Assembly (NCBI GenBank): GCA_013153755.1
Contig: JAADDU010000035.1
Span: 1-13,541, forward strand
Source of the DNA: Campylobacterota bacterium
Lineage (GTDB): Bacteria > Campylobacterota > Campylobacteria > Campylobacterales > Sulfurimonadaceae
Length of the DNA: 13,541 bases
Reading direction: 5' to 3'
Numbering within the stretch: the first letter of the stretch is position 1; each line of letters starts with the position of its first letter. The notes below the pieces were generated by a model that saw only the letters and a list, made by a program, of their open reading frames with translations, ran no database searches and was not told where the DNA came from. The translations under genes were made by a program, and so were the position numbers. This document shows, in pieces, positions 1 through 6,410 of the stretch.

Positions 1-48
1 AGCCAAAAGAAAAGTTGAGAAAAGAAACATCATTATTATTTTTATCAT
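1..48 (-). CDS. N-terminal fragment of a putative secreted protein (runs off left edge)
   Basis: An ATG at 48-46 on the minus strand opens a reading frame that stays open to the first base of the window. It gives 16 residues, beginning MIKIIMMFLFSTFLLA. A lysine followed by an unbroken hydrophobic stretch ending in alanine looks like the start of a Sec signal peptide, so the product would be exported. A weak GGTG lies about 7 nt upstream of the ATG. The frame is divergent from the small membrane-protein gene at 99. Only 48 nt are visible, so the function cannot be named and a chance open frame is possible. Confidence 0.4.
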   Translation of the reverse strand, partial: MIKIIMMFLFSTFLLA

Positions 49-78
49 TAATTGCACCGTAAATTTTATTTTTATATT

Positions 79-84
79 TATAAT
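79..84 (+). promoter_or_regulatory. Candidate -10 box for the small membrane-protein gene
   Basis: TATAAT sits 14 nt before the ATG at 99, in a very T-rich stretch with no clear -35 box. Campylobacterotan sigma-70 promoters often lack a -35 and rely on T-rich upstream DNA, so this is plausible. The whole 49-98 gap is AT-rich, however, and a chance match is possible. Confidence 0.35.
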
Positions 85-98
85 GATACTATATTTAT

Positions 99-329
99 AT
101 GATTAATATACTTAAAAAAGAATTTACCATTTACACGGCGTTGCTTACTATACTTATCTTTTTAATGCATCCAGATATGTTAAGTGAGCCAACTATAAGA
201 TTAGGACTTATGCAAGAAAAAAGTAATTATATACATCCACTTTTATATACACTATTTGTTTATCTAGTGATATATTTTTTAAGAGTAGTTGTAAATTTTG
301 TACTGAAATTTTTTAAGAAGGGGGAGTGA
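99..329 (+). CDS. Small two-helix membrane protein, unknown function
   Basis: I do not recognise this 76-residue protein. It has two hydrophobic segments, about residues 9-25 and 46-68, separated by a polar stretch with several charged residues, and a basic end (KFFKKGE). This suggests a small inner-membrane protein with two helices. No Shine-Dalgarno is visible before the ATG, and a TATAAT 14 nt upstream would leave a leader of only about 8 nt. It converges on fusA, from which it is separated by 41 nt containing a stem-loop. Base composition matches its neighbours. It is probably real because of the clean hydrophobic pattern, but the start is uncertain. Confidence 0.5.
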   Translation: MINILKKEFTIYTALLTILIFLMHPDMLSEPTIRLGLMQEKSNYIHPLLYTLFVYLVIYFLRVVVNFVLKFFKKGE

Positions 330-344
330 TTAAGTGTTATGAGC

Positions 345-372
345 AATAAGCTCTCCAAAAGGAGAGGTTATT
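345..372 (-). terminator. Stem-loop at the end of the str operon
   Basis: A 12-bp inverted repeat (arms 345-356 and 361-372, one mismatch, AAAA/TTTT loop) overlaps the fusA stop codon at 371-373. The inner six pairs, CTCTCC/GGAGAG, are perfect. No long T tract follows on either strand, so it is a weak intrinsic terminator or an mRNA 3'-end stabiliser. It lies between the convergent ends of fusA and the gene at 99 and could serve both. Confidence 0.5.
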
Positions 373-2461
373 AGCCGTTTCTCTTTTTCTGAATCTCTTC
401 AGAAACATTTCTTGGAACTTCTTCATAATGATCAAATTCCATAGAGTAAGTTGCTCTACCTTGAGTAGCAGAACGAAGGTCAGTTGAGTAACCAAACATC
501 TCAGCAAGTGGAACAAATGCATCAACGATTTTGTTACCTGAACGGTCACCCATCGAGTTAACTTGTCCACGACGACGGTTAAGGTCACCGATAACATCAC
601 CCATGTTTTCTTCTGGAACTTCAACTTCCACTTTCATCATTGGCTCTAGGATAGAAGGATTTGCTTTACGACAACCCTCTTTAAAGCCCATAGATGCAGC
701 AAGTTTAAATGCCATCTCATTTGAATCAACATCGTGGTATGAACCATCATATAATGTAACTTCAACATCTTCCATAGGGTAACCTGCAAGAACACCAGTT
801 TGCATAGTTTCTTCACAACCTTTTTCAACTGCAGGGATATATTCTTTTGGAATAGCACCACCTTTAATTTCATTGTTGAAAACAAAACCTGTATCAGGTG
901 CACCTGGCTTGATTCTAAGATAAACATGACCAAATTGACCACGACCACCTGATTGTTTAGCATATTTGTATTCTTGTTCAACTTCGTCTTTAATAGACTC
1001 ACGGTAAGAAACTTGTGGAGCACCAACTTCTGCATCAACAGAGAACTCTCTTTTCATTCTATCTACAAGGATTTCAAGGTGTAGCTCACCCATTCCTGAT
1101 ATGATAGTTTGTCCAGTTTCTTCATCTGTATGAACTCTAAATGATGGATCTTCAGCTGCAAGTTTACCTAATGCAAGACCCATTTTTTCTTGATCAGCTT
1201 TAGTTTTTGGCTCAACAGCAACACTTATAACTGGATCTGGGAAGTCCATACGCTCAAGAACAACTTTCTCTTCGCCTGTACATAAAGTATCACCAGTAGT
1301 AGTTGATTTAAGACCAACAACTGCACCGATTTCACCAGCATAAATCTCTTTAACTTCTTCACGCTTGATAGCATGCATCTTAACGATACGACCAACTCTC
1401 TCTTTTTTATCTTTTGTAGAGTTGTGAACGAAAGAACCAGCTGCTAATGAACCACGATAAACACGGATAAATGTAAGGACACCAACAAATGGGTCAGTCA
1501 TGATTTTAAATGCAAGTGCAGCAAAATCACCATCATCAGTTGATGGTACTTCTACTTCTGCTTCTTCATCATCCATAAGTGTACCCATGATCGCAGCTGA
1601 TTCTACCGGTGAAGGTAAGTAATCAACAACAGCATCAAGTAAAGTTTGAACACCTTTATTTTTAAATGCAGTACCTGGAGTCATTGGAACGATAGCCATA
1701 CCAAGAGTTGCAGCTTTTATAGCAGCTTTAACTTCTTCTTGTGTAAACTCTTCACCTTCTAAGAATTTTTCAGCAAAGTCATCATTACCTTCAACTTCAG
1801 AAAGAGTTTCAAGCATTTTTTCTCTATACTCTTCTGAAATTTCTTTTAATGAATCACGAATATCTTGTTCATGGTATGCAGAACCCATAGCTGCATCTTC
1901 ATCCCAAACAATCTCTTTCATTTTAACTAAATCTACAACACCTTCAAACTCAGCTTCAGCACCGATAGGTAGTTGGAAAGGCATAGGGTTACCTTTTAGT
2001 CTTTCACGAATCTGTTTTTCAACTTCATAAAAATCTGCACCAGTTCTATCCATCTTGTTAACAAAAACAATAGATGGAACTTTATAACGGTTTCTTTGTC
2101 TCCAAACTGTTTCTGATTGAGGTTGAACACCACCAACAGCACAAAATACTGAAACAGCACCATCAAGAACACGCATAGAACGCTCAACTTCAATAGTAAA
2201 GTCAACGTGGCCCGGAGTATCGATAATATTTATCTGTTTACCTTGCCATTCACAAGTTGTAGCAGCAGAAGTAATTGTGATACCTCTTTCTTGCTCTTGT
2301 TCCATCCAGTCCATAGTAGCAGCACCATCATGAACCTCACCGATTTTATGTTCAACACCAGTATAGAAAAGAATTCTTTCTGTAGTTGTAGTTTTACCTG
2401 CATCAATATGAGCAGCGATACCAATGTTTCTTACATCATTTAGTTTGTGACTTCTTGCCAT
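371..2461 (-). CDS. fusA: Translation elongation factor G
   Basis: EF-G is the GTPase that drives ribosomal translocation. The 696-residue product has the usual length. The G1 P-loop AHIDAGKT is at residues 17-24, the switch I/G2 region RGITI at 59-63, G3 DTPGH at 81-85 with the catalytic histidine at 85, and G4 NKMD at 135-138. The rest covers domains II-V, including the domain IV/V stretch ending in the [14 protein letters not shown] region typical of the family. AGGAT lies about 7 nt upstream of the ATG, in the 11-nt gap after rpsG. It is the last gene of rpsL-rpsG-fusA; no tuf follows, as is common in Campylobacterota. Nothing is missing or broken. Confidence 0.98.
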   Translation of the reverse strand: MARSHKLNDVRNIGIAAHIDAGKTTTTERILFYTGVEHKIGEVHDGAATMDWMEQEQERGITITSAATTCEWQGKQINIIDTPGHVDFTIEVERSMRVLDGAVSVFCAVGGVQPQSETVWRQRNRYKVPSIVFVNKMDRTGADFYEVEKQIRERLKGNPMPFQLPIGAEAEFEGVVDLVKMKEIVWDEDAAMGSAYHEQDIRDSLKEISEEYREKMLETLSEVEGNDDFAEKFLEGEEFTQEEVKAAIKAATLGMAIVPMTPGTAFKNKGVQTLLDAVVDYLPSPVESAAIMGTLMDDEEAEVEVPSTDDGDFAALAFKIMTDPFVGVLTFIRVYRGSLAAGSFVHNSTKDKKERVGRIVKMHAIKREEVKEIYAGEIGAVVGLKSTTTGDTLCTGEEKVVLERMDFPDPVISVAVEPKTKADQEKMGLALGKLAAEDPSFRVHTDEETGQTIISGMGELHLEILVDRMKREFSVDAEVGAPQVSYRESIKDEVEQEYKYAKQSGGRGQFGHVYLRIKPGAPDTGFVFNNEIKGGAIPKEYIPAVEKGCEETMQTGVLAGYPMEDVEVTLYDGSYHDVDSNEMAFKLAASMGFKEGCRKANPSILEPMMKVEVEVPEENMGDVIGDLNRRRGQVNSMGDRSGNKIVDAFVPLAEMFGYSTDLRSATQGRATYSMEFDHYEEVPRNVSEEIQKKRNG

Positions 2462-2472
2462 AATTTATCCTA

Positions 2473-3178
<706 letters not shown>

Positions 3179-3553
3179 TTATTTTTTAGGACGCTTAGTT
3201 CCGTATTTAGAACGAGCAACAGTTCTGTTAGCAACACCAGCAGTATCTAATGCACCACGAACGATATGGTACTTAACACCCGGTAAATCTTTAATACGAC
3301 CACCACGAACTAGAACGATAGAGTGTTCTTGAAGGTTATGACCCTCACCACCGATATATGAAATAACTTCAAAACCAGAAGTTAATCTTACTTTTGCAAC
3401 TTTTCTTAAAGCCGAGTTAGGTTTTTTAGGTGTAGTTGTGTAAACACGAGTACATACACCACGACGCTGTGGACATGATACAAGAGCTGGTGATTTTGAT
3501 TTTTTAATCACGCGTTTACGCTCTTTACGAATCAGTTGATTGATTGTAGGCAT
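3179..3553 (-). CDS. rpsL: 30S ribosomal protein S12
   Basis: S12 sits at the decoding centre of the small subunit and controls accuracy. The 124-residue product has the usual length and the invariant segments [18 protein letters not shown] (residues 40-57) and [17 protein letters not shown] (84-100). Lys43 and Lys88, whose replacement causes streptomycin resistance in other bacteria, are both wild type. Asp89, the methylthiolation site in E. coli, is present. AAGGAA lies about 5 nt before the ATG. It is the first gene of the str operon, with its own promoter about 60 nt upstream and a long structured spacer downstream. Confidence 0.98.
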   Translation of the reverse strand: MPTINQLIRKERKRVIKKSKSPALVSCPQRRGVCTRVYTTTPKKPNSALRKVAKVRLTSGFEVISYIGGEGHNLQEHSIVLVRGGRIKDLPGVKYHIVRGALDTAGVANRTVARSKYGTKRPKK

Positions 3554-3593
3554 ACAATTCCTTTTTACTTAAATTTTTCCAGTAGAATTTAAC

Positions 3594-3616
3594 TCTCTAA
3601 TTTTTAGAGAATTATA
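3594..3616 (-). promoter_or_regulatory. rpsL (str operon) promoter with start-site palindrome
   Basis: On the minus strand TATAAT occupies 3616-3611, about 60 nt before the rpsL ATG, with T-rich DNA upstream and no clear -35. Immediately downstream is a perfect 7-bp inverted repeat, TCTCTAA-3-TTAGAGA (3594-3610). The expected start site (about 3604) falls inside this repeat, so it could be a protein-binding site over the start point rather than an RNA hairpin. Confidence 0.6.
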
Positions 3617-3653
3617 AACGCGACATAATACATAAAAAGTGATTAAAATTAGC

Positions 3654-4538
3654 TTATTGTTCTAACTTTATAGATAAATTATGCTCTGCAAATGAATCAA
3701 GTGTATGTATAGAATACCCTGCAAACGAATCATGTTTTATAACAGTATATAAAAACTCTCTTATCTTTTCTATATCATTGAAAAATGATACTTCATCATT
3801 GTTTATATCAGTTGTTTCTATCGCTATTTTTACTCTCTTATCTGTAAATTTATCTGCATAAACTAAAGAGCTTTTGGCATACTCATAAAATCTATCTAAA
3901 TGTGTAGTATAGTCCATGATTACAACTTCATCCACTGCATCTATTACATCATAATTTATAGCTCTATCATTTACAAAAGCTTCTGTAATATTATCTAACC
4001 AAAATGGTATAACTGCCCCTAATTCTAAGTTTGAACTCTCCAACATCGCTTTTGTATCTTTTAAAAGTGTGAGATATCTACTCCACATATCAATATTTTC
4101 AGAACTATTTTGCTCATCAATGCCATTCCATGGTTCAACATCTAACATCATTCCTGCTATCTTTTTTGTATGATTAGTATTGTACTCATCTATAATATCT
4201 ATCTGTGATTGTATATAATCTAACGAAGGGTTGTTCTCATCTTCTGAACTTGAGAGTAAAAACCATACTTTTGAATTATGTTGCTGTAGATACTCAACAT
4301 TAGATGTAAAATTATCACGACTACCATCTTCTATGGGGTTTAGATATATCTCTATATCATCATAACCATCAAGCAAGGACACTGCTTTTTCATAGTTTTT
4401 TACACCATCCCAACAAAAAAATGATAGATTTGCTCTTGTATCCAACCTTTTAACGTCTACTATAGTAGATAGTTTTGAATCGCTTCCACCTCCACATGAA
4501 ATAAAAAACAACATTACAAATATATATAAAATACGCAT
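3654..4538 (-). CDS. Lipoprotein with possible TIM-barrel glycosidase-like domain
   Basis: The 294-residue product begins with a lipoprotein signal: a short hydrophobic stretch ending FFIS-Cys15, followed by GGGSDS. It should be lipid-anchored in the cell envelope. The mature part has the rhythm of a beta/alpha barrel: MLDVEPW (131-137), GAVIPFW (174-180), VVIMDY (205-210), IAIET (238-242) and a final GYSIHTLDSF (274-283). Acidic residues at strand ends (D133, E135, D209, E241) resemble glycosidase folds such as GH18, but the family is not certain and no substrate can be given. It lies 2 nt after the dehydrogenase gene, with AAAGGTG inside that gene's end, so the two are translated together. 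Confidence 0.75.
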   Translation of the reverse strand: MRILYIFVMLFFISCGGGSDSKLSTIVDVKRLDTRANLSFFCWDGVKNYEKAVSLLDGYDDIEIYLNPIEDGSRDNFTSNVEYLQQHNSKVWFLLSSSEDENNPSLDYIQSQIDIIDEYNTNHTKKIAGMMLDVEPWNGIDEQNSSENIDMWSRYLTLLKDTKAMLESSNLELGAVIPFWLDNITEAFVNDRAINYDVIDAVDEVVIMDYTTHLDRFYEYAKSSLVYADKFTDKRVKIAIETTDINNDEVSFFNDIEKIREFLYTVIKHDSFAGYSIHTLDSFAEHNLSIKLEQ

Positions 4539-4540
4539 AT

Positions 4541-5356
4541 TTACACCTTTACTAAAATTTTATCTAAAATTACTGTAGAGAGTACTCTTTTTAAACTACC
4601 TGCAATATATGTAAAAAGAGTGTTATAATACCTTGGTTTTGGTTTAGTAGATTCAAGTGCATCTAGTATATTTTTTATAACCACTTGTGAAGTTTTTGTA
4701 AACATATCATCCTTACTTGACTCTGCATCTAAAAGTTGTTCTTTATACTCTTTTTTAAAAACACTACCCTCTAAAACCACATTTTTCTTAAACATTTTTA
4801 TGGCATTTTTTCTAAAGTCAGACTTTACAGGTCCTGTATTTATGGTACATATATATATGTTTGAGTCCATAAGTTCAAGACGAAGAGTATCACATAAACC
4901 CTCTATAGCATACTTAGATGCATTGTAAGCTCCACGAAAACGAAGAGATATAAGCCCTAAAACAGAGGAGTGTTGTAAGATGCGACCGTAACCCTGTTTA
5001 CGCATGATTTTGATACACTTTGTAGTTAATAGATGCAGTCCAAAAACATTTGTCTCAAACTGCTCCCTTAGTGCATCCACACTTATATCTTCTAATGCTC
5101 CAGCTTGACCAAAACCTGCATTGTTAAAAAGAGCATAAAGGGTGGAATCTTTTTTTAAAATCATCTCAAGCACTGCATCTACTTCCTCTTGTGATGTAAC
5201 ATCAAGTTTATATGCATCTAAGCCCTCATCTATTAGCCTATCTACATCATCTTGTTTTCTGGCAGTTGCATAAACTTTATAGCCGTTTTTGTGTAAAAAG
5301 TGAGCAGTATCGTACCCTATACCACTAGAACACCCAGTTATGAGTATGTTTTTCAT
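4541..5356 (-). CDS. Short-chain dehydrogenase/reductase (classical SDR)
   Basis: This 271-residue cytoplasmic protein is a NAD(P)H-dependent oxidoreductase of the classical SDR family. The dinucleotide motif TGCSSGIG is at residues 7-14, NNAG at 78-81, the structural Asn at 103, the catalytic Ser at about 131, and YNASK (Tyr144, Lys148) completes the active site. NTGPVKSDF (173-181) matches the usual post-catalytic PG segment. Arg33 after the second strand favours NADPH. The substrate cannot be read from the sequence. The ATG overlaps the stop of the thioredoxin-like gene (ATGA, 5353-5356), indicating translational coupling. The tail after residue 240 is variable and slightly hydrophobic. 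Confidence 0.93.
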   Translation of the reverse strand: MKNILITGCSSGIGYDTAHFLHKNGYKVYATARKQDDVDRLIDEGLDAYKLDVTSQEEVDAVLEMILKKDSTLYALFNNAGFGQAGALEDISVDALREQFETNVFGLHLLTTKCIKIMRKQGYGRILQHSSVLGLISLRFRGAYNASKYAIEGLCDTLRLELMDSNIYICTINTGPVKSDFRKNAIKMFKKNVVLEGSVFKKEYKEQLLDAESSKDDMFTKTSQVVIKNILDALESTKPKPRYYNTLFTYIAGSLKRVLSTVILDKILVKV

Positions 5357-5673
5357 GAAGTCATAATCTCATAAGGTCTTTTTATCTCACTTATCACTGC
5401 ATCTACACTCATATGACGAGATTTTCTCAAAAACTCTTTGCCATCGAGAAAAACTAAAACTGTAGGTATGGCAAAAACTCCAAAATGTGGTGCTATATCT
5501 TCACTTTTTGATATATCAATATCCACTATCTCAAACTCTGAGAAGTTTTTATCTATGGCATCTAAGAGTTTTGGTTTTAGTGCATGACATACATTACAAC
5601 TAGGTGCAGAGAAGTAAAGCATCACTGCAAGATTTTCTTTTATAATTTTTTCTATGGTTTGTTTTGTTTGCAT
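5353..5673 (-). CDS. Thioredoxin-like protein
   Basis: A 106-residue single thioredoxin domain without a signal peptide, so cytoplasmic. The active site is SAPSC26-N-V-C29 in place of the canonical WCGPC, and the cis-proline is in AIPTVLVF (Pro70). Both cysteines are present, so thiol-disulfide exchange is expected; the altered dipeptide (NV instead of GP) would change its redox potential. It is the first gene of a three-gene operon with an SDR and a lipoprotein; the partner is unknown. There is no Shine-Dalgarno, and TATAAT ends only 6 nt before the ATG, so the mRNA is probably leaderless. Confidence 0.92.
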   Translation of the reverse strand: MQTKQTIEKIIKENLAVMLYFSAPSCNVCHALKPKLLDAIDKNFSEFEIVDIDISKSEDIAPHFGVFAIPTVLVFLDGKEFLRKSRHMSVDAVISEIKRPYEIMTS

Positions 5674-5679
5674 GGGTGT

Positions 5680-5709
5680 ATTATATATAATTAAAAGAGA
5701 TTAAGTCAA
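5680..5709 (-). promoter_or_regulatory. Near-consensus promoter of the thioredoxin operon
   Basis: On the minus strand TTGACT (5709-5704), an 18-nt spacer and TATAAT (5685-5680) precede the ATG at 5673 by only 6 nt. Transcription should start at or next to the A of the start codon, which explains the lack of a ribosome-binding site. It lies just downstream of the first small hydrophobic peptide gene. Confidence 0.75.
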
Positions 5710-5726
5710 CTTAGTAAGATATAAAG

Positions 5727-5751
5727 CCTAATGGGTGGTTAGACCCTTAGG
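5727..5751 (-). terminator. Stem-loop after the first small toxin-like ORF
   Basis: The minus-strand sequence CCTAAGGGT ... ACCC-A-TTAGG forms a 9-bp stem with one bulged A. It lies 6 nt after the stop codon of the 25-aa peptide and is followed by CTTTATAT, a weak U run. It plausibly ends that mRNA just before the thioredoxin promoter. Confidence 0.5.
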
Positions 5752-5757
5752 TTGTAG

Positions 5758-5835
5758 TTACTGTTTTATAGCAAAGAGTAGATAAACTACTGCTATAATC
5801 AGATAGCCTACGGTGTGATAATCTATGTGTGGCAT
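5758..5835 (-). CDS. Small hydrophobic peptide, type I toxin-like (copy 1)
   Basis: This 25-residue ORF begins MPHIDY, continues with HTVGYLIIAVVYLLFAI and ends KQ. A single hydrophobic helix of about 15 residues with few charges is typical of membrane-acting type I toxins. AAGGA lies about 8 nt before the ATG. An in-frame TAG upstream in this copy shows that translation does not start earlier. The core is encoded identically in copy 2. The ATG and the next codons (5825-5835) and the Shine-Dalgarno (5844-5854) are complementary to two segments of the leader (5949-5959 and 5932-5942), so translation should be blocked when they pair. Toxicity is inferred, not shown; it could also be a small membrane regulator. 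Confidence 0.7.
   Translation of the reverse strand: MPHIDYHTVGYLIIAVVYLLFAIKQ
5791..5799 (+). promoter_or_regulatory. Possible antisense promoter inside the copy 1 peptide ORF
   Basis: TGCTATAAT on the plus strand is a perfect extended -10, lying antisense within the peptide codons for Ile-Ile-Ala. A transcript from about 5806 would be antisense to the toxin start and leader, as IsoA RNAs are to AapA in Helicobacter. No good -35 or plus-strand terminator was seen, and the match may be a by-product of the codons. Confidence 0.35.
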
Positions 5836-5882
5836 AGAAATATCCTTAAAATATCTAACCCCATAACCCAACTATCTACAAA

Positions 5883-5888
5883 AGTATA
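5883..5888 (-). promoter_or_regulatory. Candidate separate toxin mRNA promoter, copy 1
   Basis: On the minus strand TATACT follows the terminator U tract after four bases (GGTC), so T-rich DNA lies where a -35 would be. It is conserved in copy 2. A start near 5876 would give a toxin mRNA lacking the complementary leader, which would then act in trans. Confidence 0.35.
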
Positions 5889-5892
5889 GACC

Positions 5893-5931
5893 AAAAAAAA
5901 GCCTCATAGCTCAAAAAAGAGCTACAAGGCT
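5893..5931 (-). terminator. Intrinsic terminator/attenuator in the copy 1 leader
   Basis: The minus strand reads AGCCTTGTAGCTC (5931-5919), loop TTTTTT, GAGCTATGAGGCT (5912-5900), then T7 (5899-5893). All 13 positions pair, two as G-U. In copy 2 the arms differ at several positions but still pair. The G-U pairs work only in minus-strand RNA. Confidence 0.8.
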
Positions 5932-5991
5932 ATACTTTAAGGTATCTCATGCCACACATTTGATACACACACAAAGCAACCACGCTTTGAT
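5893..5991 (-). ncRNA. Predicted ~99-nt leader small RNA, candidate antitoxin (copy 1)
   Basis: The RNA would start near 5991, 7 nt after TATAAT, and end at the U tract at 5893. It contains a 6-bp 5' stem-loop CAAAGC/GCTTTG (5989-5972), then AUGUGUGGCAU, perfectly complementary to the toxin start region, then CCUUAAAGUAU, complementary to the toxin Shine-Dalgarno with one G-U, then the terminator. It is encoded upstream of and in the same direction as its presumed target, unlike classic antisense antitoxins. If RNA polymerase reads through, the same segments become a self-masking 5' leader. Which of these happens is not decided by sequence. Confidence 0.55.
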
Positions 5992-5997
5992 GGGGTA

Positions 5998-6006
5998 ATT
6001 ATAGCA
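5998..6006 (-). promoter_or_regulatory. Extended -10 promoter of the copy 1 element
   Basis: TGCTATAAT on the minus strand, preceded by T-rich sequence (TTTAACTTTTTA). It is conserved in copy 2 as TGTTATAAT. The expected start, near 5991, is just before the 5' stem-loop. Confidence 0.7.
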
Positions 6007-6023
6007 TAAAAAGTTAAATTTTA

Positions 6024-6159
6024 CACGGCTAAAGCCGTGGCTCCTTGTAGATAGTAGTTCTAACTAGTTCCCATACTCTGTGTGGGAACTCTAACCTTAT
6101 TTCACTAACTTTATCTTGCAGTTTGGAGTTGTATGCATTCCCATTCGGGAGAATGGGAA
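6024..6159. repeat. REP-like palindrome cluster between the two element copies
   Basis: Three stem-loops occur in about 135 nt. They are CACGGCT/AGCCGTG (6024-6039), AGTTCCCATA/TGTGGGAACT (6066-6090, one G-T pair) and TTCCCATTC/GAATGGGAA (6138-6159, nine perfect pairs, GGGA loop). The last two share the GTTCCCAT...GGGAAC pattern I know from widespread REP-like palindromes. No transposase ORF is present. The cluster abuts copy 2 at about 6163 and supplies the C-terminal codons of its peptide. Confidence 0.65.
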
Positions 6160-6236
6160 CGAGTTATAGCAAAGAGTAGATAAACTACTGCTATAATCAG
6201 ATAGCCTACGGTATGTAAATCAAAATGCTGGAACAT
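6111..6236 (-). CDS. Small hydrophobic peptide, type I toxin-like (copy 2, extended)
   Basis: This 41-residue ORF starts MFQHFDL and has the same core HTVGYLIIAVVYLLFAI as copy 1, then a polar tail, TRSHSPEWECIQLQTAR. AAGGG lies about 8 nt before the ATG. Identity with copy 1 ends after codons for FAI (6164); the tail is read from a REP-like palindrome, so the original stop was lost by insertion or recombination. The start codon region (6226-6236) and Shine-Dalgarno (6245-6255) pair with the leader segments 6345-6355 and 6333-6343. The tail may weaken or abolish membrane activity. A GTG further upstream keeps the frame open to 6311 but would require translating the terminator hairpin, so I reject it as the start. 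Confidence 0.6.
   Translation of the reverse strand: MFQHFDLHTVGYLIIAVVYLLFAITRSHSPEWECIQLQTAR
6189..6197 (+). promoter_or_regulatory. Possible antisense promoter inside the copy 2 peptide ORF
   Basis: The same plus-strand TGCTATAAT as in copy 1, within the identical 49-nt coding block. Its conservation is therefore not independent evidence. Confidence 0.3.
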
Positions 6237-6283
6237 GATTACACCCTTAGATAATCTAACCCCATAACCCAGCCATCTACAAA

Positions 6284-6289
6284 AGTATA
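6284..6289 (-). promoter_or_regulatory. Candidate separate toxin mRNA promoter, copy 2
   Basis: Minus-strand TATACT directly after the terminator T tract, as in copy 1. It would give a toxin mRNA starting near 6277. Confidence 0.35.
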
Positions 6290-6293
6290 GACC

Positions 6294-6331
6294 AAAAAAA
6301 AGCCCCACCACTCAAAAAGAATGGCAGAGCT
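6294..6331 (-). terminator. Intrinsic terminator/attenuator in the copy 2 leader
   Basis: The minus strand reads AGCTCTGCCATTC (6331-6319), loop TTTTT, GAGTGGTGGGGCT (6313-6301), then T7. All 13 positions pair, four as G-U. Compared with copy 1, arm bases have changed on both sides while pairing is kept. On the plus strand the four wobbles become A-C mismatches. Confidence 0.8.
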
Positions 6332-6395
6332 TATCATCTAAGGTATGTTCCAGCAATACATTAGATCTACACACACAAAGCAACCACGCTTTGAT
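6294..6395 (-). ncRNA. Predicted ~102-nt leader small RNA, candidate antitoxin (copy 2)
   Basis: It has the same plan as copy 1: start near 6395, 5' stem-loop CAAAGC/GCTTTG (6393-6376), UGCUGGAACAU complementary to the copy 2 start region, CCUUAGAUGAU complementary to its Shine-Dalgarno with one G-U, then the terminator. The start-codon arm shares little with copy 1, so each RNA should recognise mainly its own toxin. Confidence 0.55.
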
Positions 6396-6401
6396 GAGGT
6401 A

Positions 6402-6410
6402 ATTATAACA
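6402..6410 (-). promoter_or_regulatory. Extended -10 promoter of the copy 2 element
   Basis: Minus-strand TGTTATAAT with T-rich DNA upstream, matching the copy 1 promoter. It lies 46 nt from the ATG of the divergent permease gene. Confidence 0.65.

Larger units (their letters stand above)
5766..6019 (-). repeat. Tandem toxin-antitoxin-like element, copy 1
   Basis: The ~254-nt unit matches 6164-6423 in three conserved blocks: 5766-5814 (49/49 identical, peptide core), 5854-5903 (48/50, mRNA leader and terminator tail) and 5964-6019 (53/56, promoter and 5' hairpin). The segments between the blocks differ and hold the complementary pairing arms. Confidence 0.9.

Noticed and set aside
531..1038. 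Open frames overlapping fusA on both strands.
   Set aside because: They are shadows of the strongly conserved EF-G coding sequence, with no motifs or ribosome-binding sites of their own.
5893..5931. Reading the leader hairpin as a plus-strand terminator.
   Set aside because: On the plus strand the G-U pairs become A-C mismatches (two in copy 1, four in copy 2), and no T tract follows.
6020..6165. A complete insertion sequence between the two elements.
   Set aside because: The stretch is too short and has no transposase frame, only palindromes.
6111..6311. A 66-codon frame from a GTG at 6311 covering the copy 2 peptide.
   Set aside because: It would translate the terminator hairpin and T tract; copy 1 has an in-frame TAG in the matching place; and the ATG at 6236 has the Shine-Dalgarno.
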